The notes under the pieces: generated by a model
Seen by the model: only the letters and a program-made list of their open reading frames with translations
Database searches by the model: none
What the model was told of the DNA's origin: nothing
Part shown: piece by piece, positions 41,892 to 51,283 of the stretch
Position numbering within the stretch: position 1 is the stretch's first letter
How the letters are laid out: each line of letters opens with the position of its first letter
Assembly (NCBI RefSeq): GCF_010550695.1
Contig: NZ_JAAGOB010000001.1
Span: 558,001 to 622,000, forward strand
DNA length: 64,000 nt
Direction of reading: 5' to 3'
Source: Phytoactinopolyspora alkaliphila
Lineage (GTDB): Bacteria; Actinomycetota; Actinomycetes; Jiangellales; Jiangellaceae
Position numbers and translations under genes: made by a program

Positions 41892-43892
41892 GTGTCCGAA
41901 CAGATCCGTATCGTCGTCGCCGGGGCCGAGCGACAGGTCGATGCGGGCACGACGGCCGCCGATCTGTTCGCGGATGAGCGCACCGTGATCGCGGCGCGCG
42001 TCGGCGACGACCTGGTGGACCTGTCCCGCGCATTGAATGACGGTGAGAAGGTGGAGCCGGTCGAGATCGCATCCGATGACGGCCGCGCCATCCTGCGCCA
42101 CTCCACCGCGCATGTGCTCGCCCAAGCCGTGCAGGAGCTCTTCCCCGAAGCCAAGCTGGGAATTGGCCCGCCGGTGGAGAACGGGTTCTACTACGACTTC
42201 GACGTCGCCGAGCCGTTCAATCCGGACGACTTGAAGCGCATCGAGAAGCAGATGCAGCGCATCATCAAGGAACGTCAGCAGTTCGTCCGGCGCGCGGTGG
42301 CCGACGACGACGCGCGCGCGGAACTGGCGGGCGAGCCGTACAAGCTCGAGCTGATCGGGCTCAAGGGCGGCGCGGCCGACGCTGCTGAAGGCGCCTCGGC
42401 GGAGGTCGGCGCGGGCGAGCTCACCATCTACGACAACGTGCGCCGTGGGGGAGAGGTGGCCTGGAAGGACCTGTGCCGCGGCCCGCATGTGCCCACCACC
42501 AAGCATGTCCCCGCGTTCAAGCTGATGCGGGTGGCGGCGGCGTACTGGCGGGGAAGCGAGAAGAATCCTCAACTGCAGCGGATCTACGGCACCGCATGGG
42601 AGAGCAAGGAAGAGCTGCAGGCTTACCTGGACCGGCTGGCCGAGGCGGAGCGGCGGGACCACCGCAAGCTGGGCGCCGAGCTGGACCTCTTCAGCTTCCC
42701 TGACGAGATCGGCTCCGGGCTTCCGGTCTTCCATCCAAAGGGCGCCACGATCAAGATGGAGATGGAGAACTACTCCCGGCAACGGCACATCGACGCCGGG
42801 TACTCCTTCGTCTCCACACCGCACATCACCAAGGCTCATCTCTTCGAGACCTCCAAGCATCTGGAGTGGTACGCCGACGGCATGTACCCCCCGATGCACC
42901 TGGACGAGGAACGCGACGCTGACGGCAACATCAAGCGGCAGGGGCAGGACTACTACCTCAAGCCGATGAACTGCCCGATGCACAACCTCGTCTTCCGCTC
43001 CCGTGGCCGCTCCTACCGGGAGTTGCCCCTTCGGCTGTTCGAGTTCGGCGCGGTGTACCGCTACGAGAAGTCTGGCGTGGTGCACGGTTTGACCCGAGCC
43101 CGTGGATTCACCCAGGACGACGCACACATCTACTGCGCTCGCGAGGACATGAAGGAAGAGCTGGCGCGGCTGCTGACGTTCGTCCTCGATCTACTGGCCG
43201 ACTACGGGCTGGACGACTTCTACCTGGAGCTGTCCACCCGCGATCCCGAGAAGTCCGTCGGGGATGAACAGACATGGAAGGAAGCGACCCAGATCCTGGA
43301 GCAGGTCGGCACCGAGTCTGGGCTGGAGCTGCTTCCCGATCCAGGCGGGGCCGCCTTCTACGGCCCGAAGATCTCCGTGCAGGCGAAGGACGCGATCGGC
43401 CGGACCTGGCAGCTGTCGACCATCCAGTTGGACTTCTTCGAGCCTGAGCTGTTCGAGCTCGAGTACACCGCCCCGGATGGTTCCCGGCAGCGACCGGTGA
43501 TGATTCATCGCGCGCTCTTCGGCTCGATCGAGCGCTTCCTCGGCGTACTCACCGAGCACTACGCAGGTGCATTCCCGCCCTGGCTGGCGCCGGTGCAGGT
43601 GGTCGGCATCCCCATTGCCGATCAGCACACACCGCACCTCGACGATGTGGCGGACCGTCTTCGTGCACGGGGTGTCCGGGTGGAGATCGACACCTCCGAC
43701 GACCGGATGCAGAAGAAGATCCGCAATGCGCAGAAGCAGAAGGTGCCGTACATGCTTCTGGCTGGCGACGACGACGTGGCGAAGGGCGCGGTGTCCTTCC
43801 GATACCGGGACGGCACCCAGAAGAACGGGGTCCCGGTCGCGGAGGCGATCGAGGAGATCGTCAGCGCCGTCGAGCGCCGCGTCCAGGTATGA
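41892..43892 (+). CDS. thrS: Threonyl-tRNA synthetase
   Basis: 666-aa class II synthetase charging tRNA-Thr. In order: an N-terminal TGS domain (about 1-65), the SAD editing domain with [11 protein letters not shown] and [12 protein letters not shown], and the catalytic core with class II motif 2-like [21 protein letters not shown] and motif 3 [12 protein letters not shown]. The anticodon-binding domain sits at the end. Start GTG 41892 follows GGGAGAG. It begins the thrS-HIT-pgsA block known from mycobacteria (Rv2614c-Rv2609c). Confidence 0.96.
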   Translation: MSEQIRIVVAGAERQVDAGTTAADLFADERTVIAARVGDDLVDLSRALNDGEKVEPVEIASDDGRAILRHSTAHVLAQAVQELFPEAKLGIGPPVENGFYYDFDVAEPFNPDDLKRIEKQMQRIIKERQQFVRRAVADDDARAELAGEPYKLELIGLKGGAADAAEGASAEVGAGELTIYDNVRRGGEVAWKDLCRGPHVPTTKHVPAFKLMRVAAAYWRGSEKNPQLQRIYGTAWESKEELQAYLDRLAEAERRDHRKLGAELDLFSFPDEIGSGLPVFHPKGATIKMEMENYSRQRHIDAGYSFVSTPHITKAHLFETSKHLEWYADGMYPPMHLDEERDADGNIKRQGQDYYLKPMNCPMHNLVFRSRGRSYRELPLRLFEFGAVYRYEKSGVVHGLTRARGFTQDDAHIYCAREDMKEELARLLTFVLDLLADYGLDDFYLELSTRDPEKSVGDEQTWKEATQILEQVGTESGLELLPDPGGAAFYGPKISVQAKDAIGRTWQLSTIQLDFFEPELFELEYTAPDGSRQRPVMIHRALFGSIERFLGVLTEHYAGAFPPWLAPVQVVGIPIADQHTPHLDDVADRLRARGVRVEIDTSDDRMQKKIRNAQKQKVPYMLLAGDDDVAKGAVSFRYRDGTQKNGVPVAEAIEEIVSAVERRVQV

Positions 43893-43900
43893 GCGGCAGC

Positions 43901-43940
43901 GTCCTGCACACCGTGGTCCATGGCACTCGGTGTGCAGGAC
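43901..43940. terminator. 13-bp hairpin between thrS and the HIT gene
   Basis: GTCCTGCACACCG (43901-43913) and CGGTGTGCAGGAC (43928-43940) form a perfect 13-bp stem with a 14-nt loop, only 9 nt after the thrS stop and 23 nt before the HIT start. No T-run. It may attenuate or process the transcript rather than end it. Confidence 0.6.
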
Positions 43941-43962
43941 GCACGGGATGGAAGGGGTGAGC

Positions 43963-44466
43963 GTGCCGGATCGGCTGCAACGGTTATGGACGCCGTACCG
44001 GATGGCTTACATCAAAGGCGAGCCGGGCAACGGCCGAGACGGCGACACGTGCCCGCTGTGCACCATCCCCACCATGACCGACGCCGACGGTCTCGTGCTG
44101 GCACGTGGTGCCCATGTGTATGCAGTGCTGAACCTGCACCCGTACAATCCGGGGCACCTCATGGTGGTCACCCACCGGCACGTCGGCGAGTTCGAGTCAT
44201 TGTCCGGCGATGAGACCGCCGAGCTGACCACCATGACCCGCGACGCGATCCTGGCGATCAAGGCGGCGTCGCAGCCACACGGCTTCAACGTCGGGCTCAA
44301 CCTCGGCGGCGTGGCCGGGGGTTCGCTTGCCGCGCACCTGCATCAGCACGTCGTGCCGCGATGGAGCGGGGATGCGAACTTCATGACCGTGCTGGGTGAC
44401 ACCAAGATCATGCCACAGCTGCTCTCCGAGACTCGTGAGCTCTTGGTGGCGAACTGGCCGAGCTGA
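43963..44466 (+). CDS. HIT-family nucleotide hydrolase/Ap4A phosphorylase
   Basis: 167 aa, the counterpart of mycobacterial Rv2613c, an Ap4A phosphorylase. The histidine triad is intact as HLHQHVVPRW, preceded by GGSLAAHL. RLWTPYRMAYI and LNLHPYNPGHLMVV are family marks. Likely cleaves diadenosine tetraphosphate or related nucleotides. GTG 43963 sits 5 nt after GGAAGGGG; ATG 43948 is possible. Between thrS and pgsA, as in mycobacteria, though here an inverted EF-G-like gene intervenes before pgsA. Confidence 0.9.
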   Translation: MPDRLQRLWTPYRMAYIKGEPGNGRDGDTCPLCTIPTMTDADGLVLARGAHVYAVLNLHPYNPGHLMVVTHRHVGEFESLSGDETAELTTMTRDAILAIKAASQPHGFNVGLNLGGVAGGSLAAHLHQHVVPRWSGDANFMTVLGDTKIMPQLLSETRELLVANWPS

Positions 44467-44472
44467 CGCGTC

Positions 44473-44501
44473 CCACACCGATCGTGGTGATCGTTGTGTG
44501 G
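44473..44501. terminator. Hairpin between convergent HIT and EF-G-like genes
   Basis: CCACAC (44473-44478) and GTGTGG (44496-44501), with GATC pairing with GATC in the inner stem, make an interrupted stem. It lies in the short gap between two converging genes, so it could act on both transcripts. Confidence 0.5.
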
Positions 44502-44532
44502 AAACGAGCCGGGAGGCGTGGGAAACGGGGCG

Positions 44533-46683
44533 TTACTCGAGGGCTTTGGCGGCGAGGTGCTGGGGCATGGGTTCATACCGGGCGAAGCCACGGGTGAACG
44601 TGGCGGTTCCGTGGCTCATAGCTCGAAGCTCGATGGCATAGCGGACCAGCTCGGTCTGCGGCACCTCGGCGCGGATGAGGCTGCGGCCCTGACCCACCGA
44701 CTCGGTGCCGAGGACGTGCCCGCGGCGAGCGGAGAGATCGCCCATGACGGCGCCCACGTCCTCGTCGTGGACCATGATCGAGACGTGGTCGTACGGCTCG
44801 AGCAGGTTGACCCCCGCGGTCTGGGCGGCCTCCCGCAGCGCCAGCGCTCCGGCCATCTGGAATGCCATGTCGGAGGAGTCGACGCTGTGGGTCTTGCCGT
44901 CGAGAAGGGTGACCTTGATGTCCACCATCGGATAGCCGGCCGGCGTGGTGCCCTTCTCCATCTGGCTCCTGATGCCCTTCTCCACAGATGCGATGAACTG
45001 CCGCGGGATGGCACCGCCCACCACCTTGTCCACGAACTCCAGGCCCGACCCCTCGGGAAGCGGCTCCGCCTCGATCTCACAGATGCCGTACTGGCCATGC
45101 CCGCCGGACTGCTTGACGTGGCGTCCTCGCGCTGAGGCCTTCGCCGCCAGGGTCTCCCGGAGCGGGACACGTACCGGAACCTGGTCGACGTGCACGCCGT
45201 ACCGGGACGCCAGCCGGTCGAGGAGGACGTCGGTGTGAGCCTCGCCCAACGTCCAGAGCACCAGCTGGTGGGTCTCCGGATTGTTCTCCACCCGCAGCGT
45301 GGGGTCCTCGGCCGCCAACCGGGCGAGCCCTTGCGAGAGCTTGTCCTCGTCGGCTTTCGCGTGGGCGACGACGGCCACCGGGAGCATCGGTTCGGGCATG
45401 TCCCACGGGCGCATGACGAGTGGGTCTGCCGGGTCCGAGAGGGTGTCGCCCGTCTCGGCGCGGGACAGCTTGGCCACGGCGACGATGTCGCCGGCGACGG
45501 CCTTGTCGATGGGGCGCTGGACCTTTCCCAAAGGACAGGAGAGGGTCCCGATCCGTTCGTCCTCGTCGTGTTCCTCGTGGCCGCGGTCGGCCAGGAAGTG
45601 GCCGGAGACGTGAACGGGCATGTCCGGGCGCAACGTGCCGGAGAAGACCCGGACCAGGCTGATCCGCCCGACGTAGGGATCGGTCGTCGACTTGACGACC
45701 TCGGCCAGGAGCGGGCCGCCCGGGTCGCAGGCCACGCCGTTCCTCGTGGCGCCGTGAACGGTGTAGACGTCCGGCATCGGGTGCTCGGCAGGAGACGGGA
45801 ACGCGCTGGTGATGACTTCGAGCAGTTCGGCTGTTCCGAGGCCGGTACCGGAGCACACTGGGATCACCGGATGGAAGGAGCCTCGGGCCACAGCACGCTC
45901 GAGGTCGTCGATGAGGATCTTCGGATCGATCTCCTCACCGCCGAGATAGCGCTCCATCAATGTCTCGTCCTCGGACTCCTCGATGACGCCCTCGATCAGT
46001 TCACCTCGCGCCTCCTCCAGGCGGAGGGCGTCGTCGTCGCCGAGCTTTGCCTCTTTCCGGCGGCCGTCGGCGTAGGTGTACAGGCGGCGGCTGAGCATGC
46101 CGGCCAGCCCGGTGATGGGTGCGCCGTCCGCGGGCGTGGGGAGGTATAGGGGCAGGACGTTCGCGCCGAATGCCTCGCGGCAGGCGGTCAGGGTGTCGGC
46201 GTAGTCGGAACGGGGATGGTCGAGCTTTGTCAGCACCACAGCTCGGGGCATGCCTACCGCGGCGCACTCGGTCCAGAGCATGCGTGTGGTCCCGTCCAGT
46301 GGCGCCGCGGTGGAAACCACAAACAACGCACAGTCCGCCGCGCGCAGGCCGGCCCGGAGCTCACCGACGAAATCGGCGTAGCCCGGCGTGTCCAGCAGAT
46401 TGACCTTGATCCCGGCGTGCATCAGTGGCGCGATGGAAAGGTTCACCGAGCGCTGTTGCCGGGCTTCGGCGTCGTCGTAGTCGCTGACGGTGGTGCCGTC
46501 CTCCACGCGCCCTGCCCGCGAGACCGTGCCGGTAGCCGCGAGGAGGGACTCCACGAGGGTGGTCTTCCCGGAACCCGCGTGGCCGACCACCACGACGTTT
46601 CGGACATCGCGTGCATCAGACGGCGCGGCATCACCACCCGCAGGGCTTCCGGAGCTGCGATCGTTGGCATGTCTGCCGGCCAT
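44533..46683 (-). CDS. Elongation factor G-like GTPase (EF-G2 type)
   Basis: 716 aa. EF-G domain order with the GTPase first: P-loop GHAGSGKT (34-41), G3 DTPGY, G4 TKLD in place of the usual NKxD, followed by domains II-V (ending with the C-terminal PYDHVSIMVHDEDVGAVMGDL segment). The family is the second, non-essential EF-G paralog of actinobacteria (FusA2-like), whose role is unknown; it may not translocate. It is encoded against the direction of its neighbours and splits thrS-HIT from pgsA. Confidence 0.9.
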   Translation of the reverse strand: MAGRHANDRSSGSPAGGDAAPSDARDVRNVVVVGHAGSGKTTLVESLLAATGTVSRAGRVEDGTTVSDYDDAEARQQRSVNLSIAPLMHAGIKVNLLDTPGYADFVGELRAGLRAADCALFVVSTAAPLDGTTRMLWTECAAVGMPRAVVLTKLDHPRSDYADTLTACREAFGANVLPLYLPTPADGAPITGLAGMLSRRLYTYADGRRKEAKLGDDDALRLEEARGELIEGVIEESEDETLMERYLGGEEIDPKILIDDLERAVARGSFHPVIPVCSGTGLGTAELLEVITSAFPSPAEHPMPDVYTVHGATRNGVACDPGGPLLAEVVKSTTDPYVGRISLVRVFSGTLRPDMPVHVSGHFLADRGHEEHDEDERIGTLSCPLGKVQRPIDKAVAGDIVAVAKLSRAETGDTLSDPADPLVMRPWDMPEPMLPVAVVAHAKADEDKLSQGLARLAAEDPTLRVENNPETHQLVLWTLGEAHTDVLLDRLASRYGVHVDQVPVRVPLRETLAAKASARGRHVKQSGGHGQYGICEIEAEPLPEGSGLEFVDKVVGGAIPRQFIASVEKGIRSQMEKGTTPAGYPMVDIKVTLLDGKTHSVDSSDMAFQMAGALALREAAQTAGVNLLEPYDHVSIMVHDEDVGAVMGDLSARRGHVLGTESVGQGRSLIRAEVPQTELVRYAIELRAMSHGTATFTRGFARYEPMPQHLAAKALE

Positions 46684-47000
46684 GGCGCGTCACTCCCTTC
46701 GGGGGACGGCGCCGTCGCCTACGTTCTCGCCGGAGCGCTTCTGCGCCGACGCCGACCGGTATGCGGTTGGGAACACCTGGAACGAGCTTTGGTCCTACCG
46801 CGACGACCAGGTGTTTACGTCACTCTCCTGCGCCACGAGCGGATCCGCAAGAGGACGCGGGCTTTCCATCAGTACGATGGCGGGGCTGAACGAGGTGACC
46901 TGGCGGCTTGGGCAAGGCACACACCTGATCAACAAGGGCGCCCGGTTCGGCGCAGAACACCTGATCGCACTCTGACGAGAAGACTGGACGAGACCAGCAC
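46684..47000. other. 317-nt gap between the EF-G-like gene and PIP synthase
   Basis: Holds the promoter regions of the leftward EF-G-like gene and the rightward pgsA operon. A 98-codon open frame from ATG 46682 (ending at 46975) is present, but matches nothing I know and overlaps the EF-G start, so I do not call it a gene. Confidence 0.5.
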
Positions 47001-47612
47001 ATGCTCGACAAATACACCCGGGTCTACACGACCCGAATCCTGACGCCAACGGCCAGGGCCCTGGTCAAGGCTCGCATCAGCCCCGACGTGGTGACGGTGG
47101 TCGGCACCGCCGGCGTCACGGCGGGGGCGCTGGGCTTTTACCCCCGAGGCGAGTTCTTCTGGGGAACGGTGTTCATCACCGCATTCGTCTTCGCCGACAA
47201 CATCGATGGCATCATGGCGCGCCTGTCCGGACGGCAGAGCAACTGGGGAGCATTCCTCGACTCGGTTCTGGACCGGATCGGCGACGCAGCCATTTTCGGT
47301 GCGCTGGCGATCTACTTCGCCGGGCAGGGGGAGCACCTGCGCATGACGGCGTTGCTCATCGCCTGCCTGGCCCTGGGCGCCATCGTCTCCTACGCCCGAG
47401 CCAGGGCGGAGAGCCTCGGATACACGGCCTCCGGAGGGATCGCCGAGCGCGCGGACCGGCTGGTTGCCATCCTGGTCACCACCGGGCTCGTCGGCCTGTT
47501 CGGGTGGCCTGTCGTGGTGCTCGAGGTCGTACTCTGGCTGCTGATGAGCGCGAGCGCATGGACGGTCTTCCAACGGATCAGGCACGTCTATCAGCAGGTG
47601 GCTACGCCATGA
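47001..47612 (+). CDS. pgsA: Phosphatidylinositol phosphate synthase (CDP-alcohol phosphatidyltransferase)
   Basis: 203-aa membrane enzyme with six transmembrane helices joining CDP-diacylglycerol to inositol 1-phosphate, the first step of mycobacterial-type PI synthesis. The CDP-AP motif is intact: D66, D69, D87 and D91 in DNIDGIMAR...GAFLDSVLDR. Position just before the acyltransferase and pimA matches pgsA1 (Rv2612c). Its stop overlaps the acyltransferase ATG by 4 nt. Confidence 0.92.
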   Translation: MLDKYTRVYTTRILTPTARALVKARISPDVVTVVGTAGVTAGALGFYPRGEFFWGTVFITAFVFADNIDGIMARLSGRQSNWGAFLDSVLDRIGDAAIFGALAIYFAGQGEHLRMTALLIACLALGAIVSYARARAESLGYTASGGIAERADRLVAILVTTGLVGLFGWPVVVLEVVLWLLMSASAWTVFQRIRHVYQQVATP

Positions 47613-48553
47613 GCGGCTTCGCGGATCGCCGTCGGCTGGCGATGTACAGCGCCGGCTGGTCTATTATGCGCGCCTTGCCCGAGCGGGCCGCCTATGGCCT
47701 CCTCCGCACGTTCTCCGACATCGCGTGGCGACGCCGCTCACCGTCGGTGCGGGGCCTGGAACGCAATCTGGCGAGAGTCGTGCCCGACGCCAGCCCCGAC
47801 GAGCTCCGGCGGCTGAGCCGGGAAGCGGCGCGCTCGTACATGCGGTACTGGGGCGACGCGTTCAGGATCGGGGACTGGGACCGGGAGCGCATCGTGTCCC
47901 GGGTGCGAGTCATCAACGAGGGCCAGTTGCGGGGTCCGCTCGAGCGCGGGCAGGGCGTCGTGGTCGCTTTGCCGCATATGGCGAACTGGGATCACGCGGG
48001 TGCCTGGGCAGGACAGACGGGTCTTCCGGTGGCCAGCGTCGCCGAGCGGCTTCGCCCGGAGAAGCTCTTCGACAAGTTCGTCGCCTATCGCGAGAAGCTG
48101 GGCATGACCATCTTCCCGCTCTCCGGGGGTGGCATCGACGTGATCGCCAAGCTGACCGAGCACCTCAAGGACGGCAAGCTCGTATGTCTCCCCGCGGAAC
48201 GTGACCTGTCGCAGCGCGGTGTCCAGGTCACCTTGTTCGGGGAGCCGACCCGGATGCCGGCCGGCCCGGCCATGCTGGCGATGCGCACCGGATCCGTGCT
48301 CCTGCCGGTGACCATGTGGTATGAAGGCCGCGAGCCGAACCACGGTATCGTGCTCAACTTTCACGAGCCGGTCCCCGTGCCACAGGAGCGCGCCAACCGG
48401 ATCGCGACCATGACGCAGCGGGTGGCGGACGCCTTCGAAGACGGCATCCGCCAGCATCCAGAGGACTGGCACATGACACAGCGACTGTTTCTCTCCGATC
48501 TCGACGCGGCAGACCCGCGCCGGCCTAGTGACGACAAGCTCGTGTCGACGTGA
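47609..48553 (+). CDS. Phosphatidylinositol mannoside acyltransferase
   Basis: 314-aa membrane-associated acyltransferase of the LpxL/HtrB type, acylating the 2-linked mannose of PIM. The catalytic HX4D motif appears as HMANWDHAG (H, D); the rest (LVCLPAERDLSQRG) fits the family. ATGA overlaps both neighbours, so translation is coupled with pgsA and pimA, as in mycobacteria (Rv2611c, PatA). Confidence 0.92.
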   Translation: MSGFADRRRLAMYSAGWSIMRALPERAAYGLLRTFSDIAWRRRSPSVRGLERNLARVVPDASPDELRRLSREAARSYMRYWGDAFRIGDWDRERIVSRVRVINEGQLRGPLERGQGVVVALPHMANWDHAGAWAGQTGLPVASVAERLRPEKLFDKFVAYREKLGMTIFPLSGGGIDVIAKLTEHLKDGKLVCLPAERDLSQRGVQVTLFGEPTRMPAGPAMLAMRTGSVLLPVTMWYEGREPNHGIVLNFHEPVPVPQERANRIATMTQRVADAFEDGIRQHPEDWHMTQRLFLSDLDAADPRRPSDDKLVST

Positions 48554-49689
48554 AGATCGGCATCGTCTGCCCTTACGCATGGGGAGTGCCTGGGGGAGTG
48601 CAGTTCCACATCCGGGACTTCAGCGAAGAGCTCATGGCCCGCGGCCACAGCGTGTCGGTGCTGGCACCGGGCGGTGAGGACGACCACGCGCCGCCGTACG
48701 TGGTGAAGGCTGGCCGGCCGGTGTCGGTGCCCTACAACGGGTCGGTGGCACGGATCCTGTTCGGCCCGCGGGCCGCGGCGCGAGTGCGGCGCTGGCTCAC
48801 CGACGGTGACTTCGACGTCGTGCACATCCACGAGCCGGAGACCATGAGCCTGGGGTTGCTGGCCACCTGGTGGGCCGACATGCCGGTGGTGGGAACCTTT
48901 CACCAGGCCACGGATCGGTCCCGGGCGATGAGCGCGGCGCGCGGGATCCTTCAGTCCAGCGTCGAGAAGCTCAGTGCCCGGATCGCGGTCTCCGAGGAGG
49001 CTCGGCGCACGTTGGTGCAGCACCTCGGGGGCGATCCGGTGTTGATTCCCAACGGCCTCTACGTGGACCGTTTCAACGTACCCGCGCGTCCGGAGTGGCG
49101 AAGCGATGGCGGCACCTTGTCGTTCCTTGGCCGCGTGGACGAACCGCGCAAGGGCCTGCCTGTCCTGCTGGCCGCGTGGCCGGGGATCCGGGCGAAGATG
49201 CCGGACGCGCGCCTCCTGGTCGCCGGCCCGGGCGACACCAGCGAGATCCGCCAGGCCATTCCGGCCGAGCATCGGGACTCCGTGACCTTCCTGGGCGCCG
49301 TGAGCGACGAGGACAAAGCCGCCATGCTCGCCAGCAGCGACATCTACGTGGCACCGCACACGGGCGGGGAGTCGTTCGGGATCGTTCTGGTAGAGGCCAT
49401 GGCGGCTGGAGCGCCCGTGCTGGCCAGCGATCTGGTGGCGTTCCGCGCGGTCCTCGACGACGGGCGCCTGGGCGCGCTCGTTCCGATCGGCGACGCCGAT
49501 GCTCTGGCCGACGAGGCCTGCGCGCTTCTCGCGGACCCGGACCGGCGGCGGCAGTACCGCGACGCCGCGTCCGTCGCGGTGCGCAGGTACGACTGGTCAG
49601 AGCTCGCAGGCGAGGTGCTGGCCGTGTACGAGATGGTGATGGCCGTGGGGTCGCCGGCCAACCGCGTATTCCGCATGCCTCGCCGTTAG
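48550..49689 (+). CDS. pimA: Phosphatidylinositol alpha-mannosyltransferase PimA
   Basis: 379-aa GT4 glycosyltransferase adding the first mannose from GDP-mannose to phosphatidylinositol at the inner membrane face. GT-B fold: N-terminal half with VPGGVQFHIRDFSEEL and the HEPETMS loop, C-terminal donor half with LGRVDEPRKGL and the EX7E motif GESFGIVLVEAMAAG. The GTG start overlaps the acyltransferase stop. Context identifies it as PimA rather than another GT4. Confidence 0.93.
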   Translation: MKIGIVCPYAWGVPGGVQFHIRDFSEELMARGHSVSVLAPGGEDDHAPPYVVKAGRPVSVPYNGSVARILFGPRAAARVRRWLTDGDFDVVHIHEPETMSLGLLATWWADMPVVGTFHQATDRSRAMSAARGILQSSVEKLSARIAVSEEARRTLVQHLGGDPVLIPNGLYVDRFNVPARPEWRSDGGTLSFLGRVDEPRKGLPVLLAAWPGIRAKMPDARLLVAGPGDTSEIRQAIPAEHRDSVTFLGAVSDEDKAAMLASSDIYVAPHTGGESFGIVLVEAMAAGAPVLASDLVAFRAVLDDGRLGALVPIGDADALADEACALLADPDRRRQYRDAASVAVRRYDWSELAGEVLAVYEMVMAVGSPANRVFRMPRR

Positions 49690-49701
49690 GGTCTGAACGT
49701 C

Positions 49702-50235
49702 ATGATGTGGATTCTGATCGTCGTCGGGGCGCTGCTGCTGCTCGGCGTGTACCTGTCCTGGACGGCGGGTCGGCTGGACCGGCTGCACGCCCGTGTCGAC
49801 GCGTCGCGGGCCGTGCTCGATGCGGAACTGCTCCGGCGCTCGGCATCCGCACTCGAACTCGCCACGGCCGGCCTGCTCGACCCGGCCACGTCAGTGGTCG
49901 TCGCCGACGCGGCCTCGCGTGCCCGCACAGTCAACGAGGAAAGCCGCTACCAGGCCGAGAGCGACCTGACCGCGGTGCTGTGCACGGGCCTGGACGACCC
50001 ACAGGACCTCGCCGCCCTGCGCGAGGAGATTCCGGGCCTCGGCCAGCCGCTCGATGAGCTGGGGATGGCCTGTCGCCGTGCGGCACACGCTCGGAGATTC
50101 CACAACGAGATGGTTCGGGGCGCTCAGCGACTGCGCCGCAAACTGCTGGTGCGCTGGCTGCGCCTCGCCGGGCACGCGCCGTGGCCGGAGACGGTCGAAC
50201 TGGACGACACGGTTCCCCGCGGTTTCAACGGCTGA
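49702..50235 (+). CDS. LemA-like single-pass membrane protein
   Basis: 177 aa. One N-terminal transmembrane helix (MMWILIVVGALLLLGVYLSW) is followed by long amphipathic helices, typical of LemA (RLDRLHARVDASRAVLDAEL and RRAAHARRFHNEMVRGAQRL). A conserved actinobacterial protein often beside pimA; function unknown. It begins 12 nt after pimA and may be transcribed with it. Confidence 0.75.
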   Translation: MMWILIVVGALLLLGVYLSWTAGRLDRLHARVDASRAVLDAELLRRSASALELATAGLLDPATSVVVADAASRARTVNEESRYQAESDLTAVLCTGLDDPQDLAALREEIPGLGQPLDELGMACRRAAHARRFHNEMVRGAQRLRRKLLVRWLRLAGHAPWPETVELDDTVPRGFNG

Positions 50236-50266
50236 GCACGCGTCATCCGCGAGGCGCCGCTTCGGT

Positions 50267-51115
50267 TCAGATGTCTCGTCCGCGGCGGCGGAGGTAACGC
50301 TCGAACTCGCGGGCGATGTGCTCGCCGGACGCCTCGGGCAGGTCGATGGTGTCCGAAGCCTCCTCCAGGCGCTGTACGTACTCGGCGACGTCGGCGTCTT
50401 CCTGCGCCAGCTCTTCAACACCGTGCTGCCACGCCTCGGCCTGCTCCGGCAGGTCTCCCAGCGGCACGGGGAGGTCGAGAATGTCCTCGAGACGGCGCAG
50501 GAGAACCACGGTGGCCTTGGGACACGGCGACTGCCCGACATAGTGCGGAACGGCCGCCCACAGCGATACGGCGTTCAGCCCGCCGCGGGAGGCCGCGTCC
50601 TGGAAGACGCCCACGATTCCGGTAGGTCCCTCGTACCGGGATGGTTCCAGCCCGAGCGACGAGGCGGTGGCGGGGTCACTGGCGGACGCGGTGACCGGGA
50701 CCGGACGGGTGTGGGGGACGTCGGCGAGAAGAGCGCCGAACGTGACGACCTGCTCGACGCCGAGATCCGCTGCCACGCTGAGCAGTTCGGCGCAGAACCC
50801 GCGCCAGCGCATGTTGGGCTCGATTCCCCGCAGGAGGACGACATCGCGGCCGAGGTCGGGGGAGTTGGCCAGGGACATCCTGGTGGTGGGCCATTGCAGG
50901 CTGCGGATCCCGTCCGGGTCGAGCGAGACGATAGGCCGGTTGACCTGGAAGTCGTAGTATTCGTCCGGATCGAGCGATGCGAGAGGCTCAGCGTTCCACG
51001 TCTGCTCGAGGTGCTCGACCGCGCCCGTCGCGGACTCGCCAGCGTCGTTCCAGCCCTCGAACGCGGCGATGAGGACAGGCTCGTGCAGTTGCGGAACACT
51101 GTCGAGTTCGATCAC
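50267..51115 (-). CDS. PAC2-family proteasome-assembly-chaperone-like protein
   Basis: 282 aa. PAC2 signatures VLIAAFEGWNDAGESATGAV at the start and LRGIEPNMRWRGF in the middle. Actinobacterial PAC2 proteins (for example Rv2125) resemble eukaryotic proteasome-assembly chaperones, but their partner is not established. Converges on the LemA-like gene; GTG 51115 follows GGAAGGACCGG. Confidence 0.9.
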   Translation of the reverse strand: MIELDSVPQLHEPVLIAAFEGWNDAGESATGAVEHLEQTWNAEPLASLDPDEYYDFQVNRPIVSLDPDGIRSLQWPTTRMSLANSPDLGRDVVLLRGIEPNMRWRGFCAELLSVAADLGVEQVVTFGALLADVPHTRPVPVTASASDPATASSLGLEPSRYEGPTGIVGVFQDAASRGGLNAVSLWAAVPHYVGQSPCPKATVVLLRRLEDILDLPVPLGDLPEQAEAWQHGVEELAQEDADVAEYVQRLEEASDTIDLPEASGEHIAREFERYLRRRGRDI

Positions 51116-51283
51116 TCCGGTCCTTCCCCCTGCGTTGATTGTCGACGGCGAACGCTTCTACCACCTCGCCGTGGCTCCCGCGGGACCTCCTCGTCCCGAA
51201 GCCAGCCTACGACCCTCGCCCGACCGCGTGCTGGCGCCACCGGGGTTTGGGCCGGGCACGGCGGTACATGAGACCATGGCTGG

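Noticed and set aside
40051-41988. 645-codon open frame on the plus strand opposite the M14 carboxypeptidase
   Set aside because: Shadow of the real gene: the opposite strand has signal peptide and complete M14 motifs, this frame has none.
41772-43127. Open frame antisense to thrS
   Set aside because: thrS motifs are decisive; antisense translation has no family resemblance.
46682-46975. 98-codon open frame before pgsA
   Set aside because: Overlaps the EF-G-like start on the other strand, no family match, no ribosome site; described only as a gap.
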